Below are positions 7,053-9,479 of a stretch of DNA of 9,479 nucleotides, in pieces. The notes under the pieces are model-generated. The model had not been told where the DNA came from. It worked only from the letters and a program-made list of their open reading frames with translations, and made no database searches. How positions within the stretch are numbered: position 1 is the first letter of the stretch; every line of letters begins with the position of its first letter. This DNA is from Streptosporangiaceae bacterium (lineage in GTDB: Bacteria > Actinomycetota > Actinomycetes > Streptosporangiales > Streptosporangiaceae), in assembly GCA_030041195.1 (NCBI GenBank), contig JASHOI010000237.1, positions 1 through 9,479 of the forward strand, read 5' to 3'. The translations under genes were made by a program, and so were the position numbers.

Positions 7053-7617
7053 TGAAACCTCGCTCAGCCAGTGCGGCCTTCAGCGCCCGCAGCCCGTGGT
7101 ACAGCCGGGTCTTGACCGTGCCTAACGGCAGGCCCAGCCGTTCAGCGATCTGCGACTGGGTCAGCCCTTCCTCATGGGACAGCGCCAGCACCTCGCGGTG
7201 CGCCGGCGTCAGCGACTCCAGGGCGTCGCGCACCATCAGCGTTTCCACGATCCGGTCCGCGCTGTCGGGCTGCGGCGGCAGCTGCGCATCCTCCACCGCA
7301 AGCAGCGGCCGTGAGGACGGGCGCCGGTGCAGGTCGGTGGCGATGCTCCGGGCGATCACGAACAGGTAGTTCCCGACGCTGCCGCGGCCGGTGTCGAACC
7401 GCCCCGCCGTCCGCCACAGGCGCAGAAAGCATTCCTGAACCAGTTCGTCGGCCAGGCCCTCGTTCCCGAGTAAATAGAGCCCGAACCGGTACAGCTTCCT
7501 GGCATGCCGACGGTACAGCTCCTCCATCGGTTCGCCGAGATCACCGCCAGCGATCTGAGCGATCAGGTCCGCGTCTTCGCGCGCGGCCAGGTCTTCAACA
7601 CCGACAACTGGCGCCAT
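7045..7617 (-). CDS. ECF-family RNA polymerase sigma factor
   Basis: A 190-residue sigma-70 family protein with only regions 2 and 4, as in ECF (group 4) sigmas. Region 2 spans about residues 30-100, including ELYRRHARKLYRFGLYLLGN and DELVQECFLRLWR, the core-binding and -10 segments. Region 4 spans 128-182 with LTQSQIAERLGLPLGTVKTR as the -35 helix-turn-helix. There is no extra C-terminal domain. GGGGGGA (7623-7628 plus 7622) lies 4 nt before the ATG. The gene is followed by its membrane anti-sigma (8-bp overlap) and preceded, 101 bp upstream, by a second small anti-sigma-like gene, so all three probably form one operon. The gene organisation resembles SigK-RskA, but the protein is not close enough to mycobacterial SigK for me to give that name. 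The likely promoter recognised is the paired element at 8025-8148. Confidence 0.93.
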   Translation of the reverse strand: MAPVVGVEDLAAREDADLIAQIAGGDLGEPMEELYRRHARKLYRFGLYLLGNEGLADELVQECFLRLWRTAGRFDTGRGSVGNYLFVIARSIATDLHRRPSSRPLLAVEDAQLPPQPDSADRIVETLMVRDALESLTPAHREVLALSHEEGLTQSQIAERLGLPLGTVKTRLYHGLRALKAALAERGFNG

Positions 7618-7655
7618 AAAGTCCCCCCACAGAACTCAGCCGCCTAGCGCCCCCA

Positions 7656-7678
7656 TTATGACCCCAGCGTGGGCATAA
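7656..7678. promoter_or_regulatory. Hairpin between the small anti-sigma gene and the sigma gene
   Basis: TTATG (7656-7660) pairs with CATAA (7674-7678) and CCCA (7663-7666) with TGGG (7670-7673) around the loop GCG, with a 2-nt bulge: 9 base pairs in all. It sits in the 101-bp spacer, 38 bp before the sigma start. It has no T-run. It could attenuate read-through, mark an RNA-processing site that sets the sigma to anti-sigma ratio, or be an operator. Confidence 0.4.
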
Positions 7679-7718
7679 GGCCATGACCCGAATCTCGTAT
7701 CGCACGCCACGTGCCGGG

Positions 7719-7994
7719 CTACCGATCGGGGTTGCGGGGTGATCGCCCGGCCTGGGCTGCGGCCCGCCGGACCCGGGCCAGCGTGGTTGCCGTCTGCCGC
7801 GCGGATGGCCGCGGCGCAGCCGAGGTAGCCAGGAACATCCGGCCCGCCGGCTCGAGCTCCGCAACGGTCAGCTGGCAGGCCCGGCAGGCGCGGAGATGAC
7901 GTGCGAATCGCTCGGCATCACCGGGATCCAGGGCGCCCAGCACCCACCCGGCAGCGTCCAGCCAGCCGACGGCGCAATAGTCATCCGCGGGCAT
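7719..7994 (-). CDS. Standalone zinc-finger (ZAS-type) anti-sigma-like protein, no membrane domain
   Basis: A 91-residue protein consisting of little more than an anti-sigma N-terminal domain. HLRACRAC gives the H33-x3-C37-x2-C40 zinc signature, preceded by AGWVLGALDPGDAERFARHL, which matches the start of the membrane anti-sigma at 6339-7052 (identical AGWVLGALDP, similar spacing, VAELEP versus VAELGP). The C-terminal 40 residues are basic and Ala-rich with no hydrophobic span, so the protein should be soluble. The ATG at 7994 is chosen because GAGGAGG lies at 8000-8006 with a 5-nt spacer; the in-frame GTG at 8012 is upstream of that site. It lies 101 bp ahead of the sigma gene on the same strand and is the first gene after the promoter at 8025-8057. 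It may be a second, soluble inhibitor or a decoy; alternatively a truncated duplicate, though its intact motif and strong ribosome site argue for a working gene. Confidence 0.85.
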   Translation of the reverse strand: MPADDYCAVGWLDAAGWVLGALDPGDAERFARHLRACRACQLTVAELEPAGRMFLATSAAPRPSARQTATTLARVRRAAAQAGRSPRNPDR

Positions 7995-8024
7995 GAAGCC
8001 CTCCTCGGCCACAGATCATCGTTA

Positions 8025-8057
8025 ATACGGCACCAGCCCGGCATACGGTTCAAGATC
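8025..8057 (-). promoter_or_regulatory. ECF-type promoter for the anti-sigma/sigma/anti-sigma operon
   Basis: On the minus strand GATCTTGAAC (8057-8048) is followed after exactly 18 bp by CGTAT (8029-8025). The GAAC -35 and CGT -10 cores are typical of ECF-dependent promoters. An A-tract (T6 on the plus strand, 8065-8070) lies just upstream, like an UP element. Transcription would start near 8017, about 22 nt before the ATG at 7994. The divergent element at 8116-8148 is the same in sequence and spacing, which argues against chance. Confidence 0.7.
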
Positions 8058-8115
8058 CATTGAATTTTTTCGCCACCTCCGGGGCAGCGGCAAAAGAATC
8101 CGGACTGCCAGAAGA

Positions 8116-8148
8116 GATCTTGAACTATTTCACGGCACCGCCTCGTAT
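8116..8148 (+). promoter_or_regulatory. Divergent ECF-type promoter for the 36-codon micro-gene
   Basis: GATCTTGAAC (8116-8125), 18 bp, then CGTAT (8144-8148): the same -35, spacer length and -10 as the minus-strand promoter at 8025-8057. The two -35 elements form a perfect 10-bp inverted repeat. A start near 8156 would give a leader of about 22 nt to the GTG at 8178, again matching the other side. Confidence 0.65.
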
Positions 8149-8177
8149 GGATAGGCAGCCCAGGTGAGGTGATCAAA

Positions 8178-8288
8178 GTGGACGACATACTGGCTGAGCA
8201 CGGCCACACGTACGACTCCGAATCTGTCGACGTGCAGCGAACAATGAGCCTCCAGATCGGGCGATCAGCGCTCTGCTTCAAGCTGTGA
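8178..8288 (+). CDS. 36-codon micro-gene, putative ECF target, unknown function
   Basis: A short frame starting with GTG and ending with TGA, encoding 36 residues: an acidic N-terminal part (MDDILAEHGHTYDSESVDV) and a C-terminal part with a single Cys (residues 24-36, SLQIGRSALCFKL). I do not recognise it. The case for translation is GAGGTGATC at 8166-8174, complementary over 9 bases to the 3' end of 16S rRNA, with the GAGG core 8 nt before the GTG, and the ECF-type promoter at 8116-8148 correctly placed upstream. There is no signal peptide or membrane span. Eight of 36 codons end in A or T, slightly more than in the flanking genes, so coding bias neither confirms nor excludes it. It could be a regulatory peptide, a peptide-natural-product precursor, or the stump of a gene truncated by the event that left the remnant at 8321-8452. 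Confidence 0.5.
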   Translation: MDDILAEHGHTYDSESVDVQRTMSLQIGRSALCFKL

Positions 8289-8320
8289 ACGCATTCAGCT
8301 CATCCATTCCCAAAGACGTG

Positions 8321-8452
8321 GTCGTCTGTGCTGGCCAGCGCCTGCTGCCAGGCCTCCCGCGCCCGGGCCGGCTGGCCGGCGGTGTGGCGGGTGTCGCCGA
8401 GCCGGGTGAGGGTTTCCGCTTCGGCGAGGCGGGCGCCGGATTCCCGGTACCG
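8321..8452 (-). pseudogene. Remnant of an AfsR/SARP-type regulator, C-terminal TPR segment
   Basis: Minus-strand translation of this stretch reads YRESGARLAEAETLTRLGDT followed by RHTAGQPARAREAWQQALAS and TDDH. This is the standard closing tetratricopeptide unit of large actinobacterial AfsR/SARP or NB-ARC-TPR regulators, where it normally ends a protein of several hundred to a thousand residues. Here only about 44 residues are recognisable. Upstream the frame can be followed to an ATG at 8515 but loses similarity, and downstream the usual ending is replaced by HVFGNG and a stop at 8300-8302. It is therefore read as a broken gene left by deletion or recombination. No insertion-sequence ends are seen beside it. 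Confidence 0.6.
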
Positions 8453-8676
8453 GCTCACCACCGTGGTGCGCTCCACGCCCAGCCCGAAATCCGGTTGGTC
8501 CACTTTTTTCAGCATACGCCCGAGTCCTGGTTAAATCTCGCCGGTGCCGGATCGCCGAGTGTTCGCGCAGGTGAGGTGGTCGTATGTGGCATTTCTGCAA
8601 CATTCACGCTCTGGCTGCACCGCGACGCGGCCGGTTCGATTCAGACCAGAGGTCCCCCGCACCGTCCTGCAAACCC

Positions 8677-8690
8677 GTCAGCCGGCTGAC
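8677..8690. promoter_or_regulatory. Perfect 14-bp palindrome ahead of the tryptophanase operon, candidate operator
   Basis: GTCAGCCGGCTGAC is its own reverse complement and ends 9 bp before the Shine-Dalgarno AAGGAG (8700-8705) of the 84-aa gene. A 14-bp perfect dyad in this position suits a dimeric repressor, or a small hairpin that could mask the ribosome site. No regulator gene for it is visible in the window. Confidence 0.45.
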
Positions 8691-8709
8691 CGGCCCGGGA
8701 AGGAGAACC

Positions 8710-8964
8710 ATGACCAAGTCCGCGGCGCCGACGCTCATGGAGGTCACCACCCTTGCGGGGACCGCCCACGCGAATCCGCTCTACCCGCCGGACGCCCCCC
8801 TGATCCGCATCGGCGTCGCCGATTCGCCAGACCCGGTCACCGAGGCGATCGCCCGCCACGTTCGTGAGTCAGGCAGCGTGTTCCTCGAGCTGCCCGATGG
8901 CCGGCTGACGGTCGTTCTGCACCTGGACGGCAAGACGTGGATCCCCCGGCCCGCGCATGACTGA
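8710..8964 (+). CDS. 84-aa protein of unknown function coupled to a tryptophanase-family gene
   Basis: I do not recognise this protein. It starts at ATG 8710 with AAGGAG at 8700-8705 and a 4-nt spacer. Residues 30-75 look like a compact alpha/beta domain: PLIRIGVADSP, the helix DPVTEAIARHVRESG, then two strands SVFLELPDG and RLTVVLHLDG. The tail is KTWIPRPAHD, with the only Trp at position 77, eight residues from the end. The gene overlaps the tryptophanase-family start by 8 bp (ATGACTGA), so translation of the two should be coupled, and the enzyme gene lacks its own clear ribosome site. This suggests an accessory or regulatory partner. A TnaC-like sensing role is imaginable from the lone C-terminal Trp, but the protein is far longer than TnaC. 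An in-frame ATG at 8584 also has a Shine-Dalgarno-like sequence; its 42 extra codons have poorer GC third-position bias (12 of 42 end in A/T, versus 10 of 84 here), so 8710 is preferred. Confidence 0.75.
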   Translation: MTKSAAPTLMEVTTLAGTAHANPLYPPDAPLIRIGVADSPDPVTEAIARHVRESGSVFLELPDGRLTVVLHLDGKTWIPRPAHD

Positions 8965-9479
8965 CGAGCCGTTCTGCACGATCATCGAGCCGTTCCGGAT
9001 CCACTCGGTCGAGCCGCTGCGGCTGACTACTCGCGCCGAGCGGGCCAGCGCCCTGGCGGCGGCGGGGTACAACCTGTTCGAACTGGCCGCCGAGGACGTG
9101 CCGATCGACCTACTGACCGACTCGGGCACCGGCGCCATGTCGGCCGAGCAGTGGGCGGCCATCCAGCGAGGGAACGAGGCCTATGCGGGGGCGCCCTCGT
9201 TCCACCGGTTCCGCGCAGCGGTGACCGGCCTGTTCCCGTTCGCGCACGTGTTGCCGACGCACCAGGGCCGCGCCGCGGAGAGGATCCTGTTCACCGCGAC
9301 CTGCGGATCCGGCCTGATCGTGCCGAACAACACCCACTTCGACACCACCAGGGCCAACATCGAGGTCACCGGCGCCAGCGCCGTCGACCTCCCGGTCGCC
9401 GAGGGCCTGCAGCCCGCCGTGCGCCACCCGTTCAAGGGCAACATGGACGTCGCCGCCCTGGAGTGCCTGCTGTCGGAGC
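8957..9479 (+). CDS. tnaA: Tryptophanase / tyrosine phenol-lyase family PLP enzyme (3' end outside window)
   Basis: The first 174 residues are visible and the frame is open to the window end. The N-terminus follows the beta-eliminating lyase family closely: EPFRIHSVEPLRLTTRAER (residues 11-29), AAGYNLFELAAEDVPIDLLT (35-54), DSGTGAMSAEQWAA (55-68), then THQGRAAERILF (101-112), where Q103-G104-R105 is the loop that binds the cofactor phosphate, and NNTHFDTTRA (124-133) and HPFKGNMD (157-164). These enzymes split tryptophan to indole, pyruvate and ammonia, or tyrosine to phenol. The Schiff-base lysine and the substrate-selecting residues lie beyond the window, so tryptophan versus tyrosine cannot be decided and the symbol is provisional. 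The start at 8957 overlaps the end of the 84-aa gene by 8 bp and lacks a ribosome site of its own, pointing to coupled translation. Confidence 0.9.
   Translation, partial: MTDEPFCTIIEPFRIHSVEPLRLTTRAERASALAAAGYNLFELAAEDVPIDLLTDSGTGAMSAEQWAAIQRGNEAYAGAPSFHRFRAAVTGLFPFAHVLPTHQGRAAERILFTATCGSGLIVPNNTHFDTTRANIEVTGASAVDLPVAEGLQPAVRHPFKGNMDVAALECLLSE

Larger units (their letters stand above)
8289..8709. other. 420-bp stretch without an intact gene
   Basis: This region carries the decayed TPR fragment (8321-8452), a repeat of the translation-initiation-like sequence CAGGTGAGGTGRTC at 8568-8581 (first copy 8161-8174), and the palindrome at 8677-8690. No RNA gene or convincing terminator is visible. 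The promoter for the 84-aa gene and tryptophanase should be here, but no clear pair of boxes can be named. Confidence 0.6.

Noticed and set aside
7995..8012. GTG start at 8012 for the small anti-sigma protein
   Set aside because: The strong GAGGAGG site lies inside this extension and points to the ATG at 7994.
8065..8070. T-run read as an intrinsic terminator
   Set aside because: No GC-rich stem directly precedes it; it sits just upstream of the minus-strand promoter and fits an A-tract better.
7868..8281. A 137-codon minus-strand frame across the divergent promoter region
   Set aside because: It covers both ECF promoters and overlaps the zinc-finger gene out of frame; no family resemblance.
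1..9479. CRISPR arrays, tRNA/rRNA genes, transposases and attachment sites
   Set aside because: I found no regularly spaced repeats, no tRNA-like fold and no transposase or integrase reading frame on either strand.

Overview
The window is very GC-rich, with G or C at most third codon positions, and uses GTG as well as ATG starts. Its gene families (PucR/CdaR regulator, cytochrome P450, ECF sigma with zinc-finger anti-sigma, and a remnant of an AfsR/SARP-type TPR regulator) point to a high-GC soil actinobacterium such as a streptomycete or relative. Genus cannot be decided from the sequence.

Layout, left to right. (1) 1-573: the 3' end of a PucR/CdaR-family regulator. (2) 754-1911 and 1929-2744, plus strand: a secreted lipoprotein with an NHL-like beta-propeller, followed 17 bp later by a class I SAM-dependent methyltransferase. 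(3) 2741-3937, minus: a complete cytochrome P450 resembling the CYP142/CYP125 group, whose stop codon interlocks with that of the methyltransferase. (4) 4138-4776, minus: a TetR-family (QsdR-like) repressor, divergent from (5) 4826-6328, plus: a type-B carboxylesterase with an intact Ser-Glu-His triad. P450, repressor and esterase could form a small oxidation/hydrolysis cassette. (6) 6339-7994, minus: an envelope-stress-type signalling operon made of a standalone zinc-finger anti-sigma domain, an ECF sigma factor, and a membrane anti-sigma factor of RskA-like architecture that overlaps the sigma gene by 8 bp. (7) 8025-8288: a divergent control region and a 36-codon micro-gene. (8) 8289-8709: about 420 bp without an intact gene, holding a decayed C-terminal fragment of an AfsR/SARP-type TPR protein. 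(9) 8710-end, plus: an 84-aa protein of unknown function overlapping by 8 bp the start of a tryptophanase/tyrosine phenol-lyase family gene that runs off the window.

The most interesting region is 7719-8288. Two divergent promoter-like elements are identical in form, GATCTTGAAC-N18-CGTAT. One reads into the anti-sigma/sigma/anti-sigma operon, the other into the micro-gene. Both have a short leader of about 22 nt (if transcription starts 7-8 nt past the -10) and a strong Shine-Dalgarno. The simplest reading is an autoregulated ECF sigma that drives its own operon and a tiny target peptide from mirror-image promoters. The operon carries two anti-sigma proteins, one soluble and one membrane-bound, which share the same N-terminal block and look like products of a duplication. 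This is inference from sequence pattern and has not been tested.
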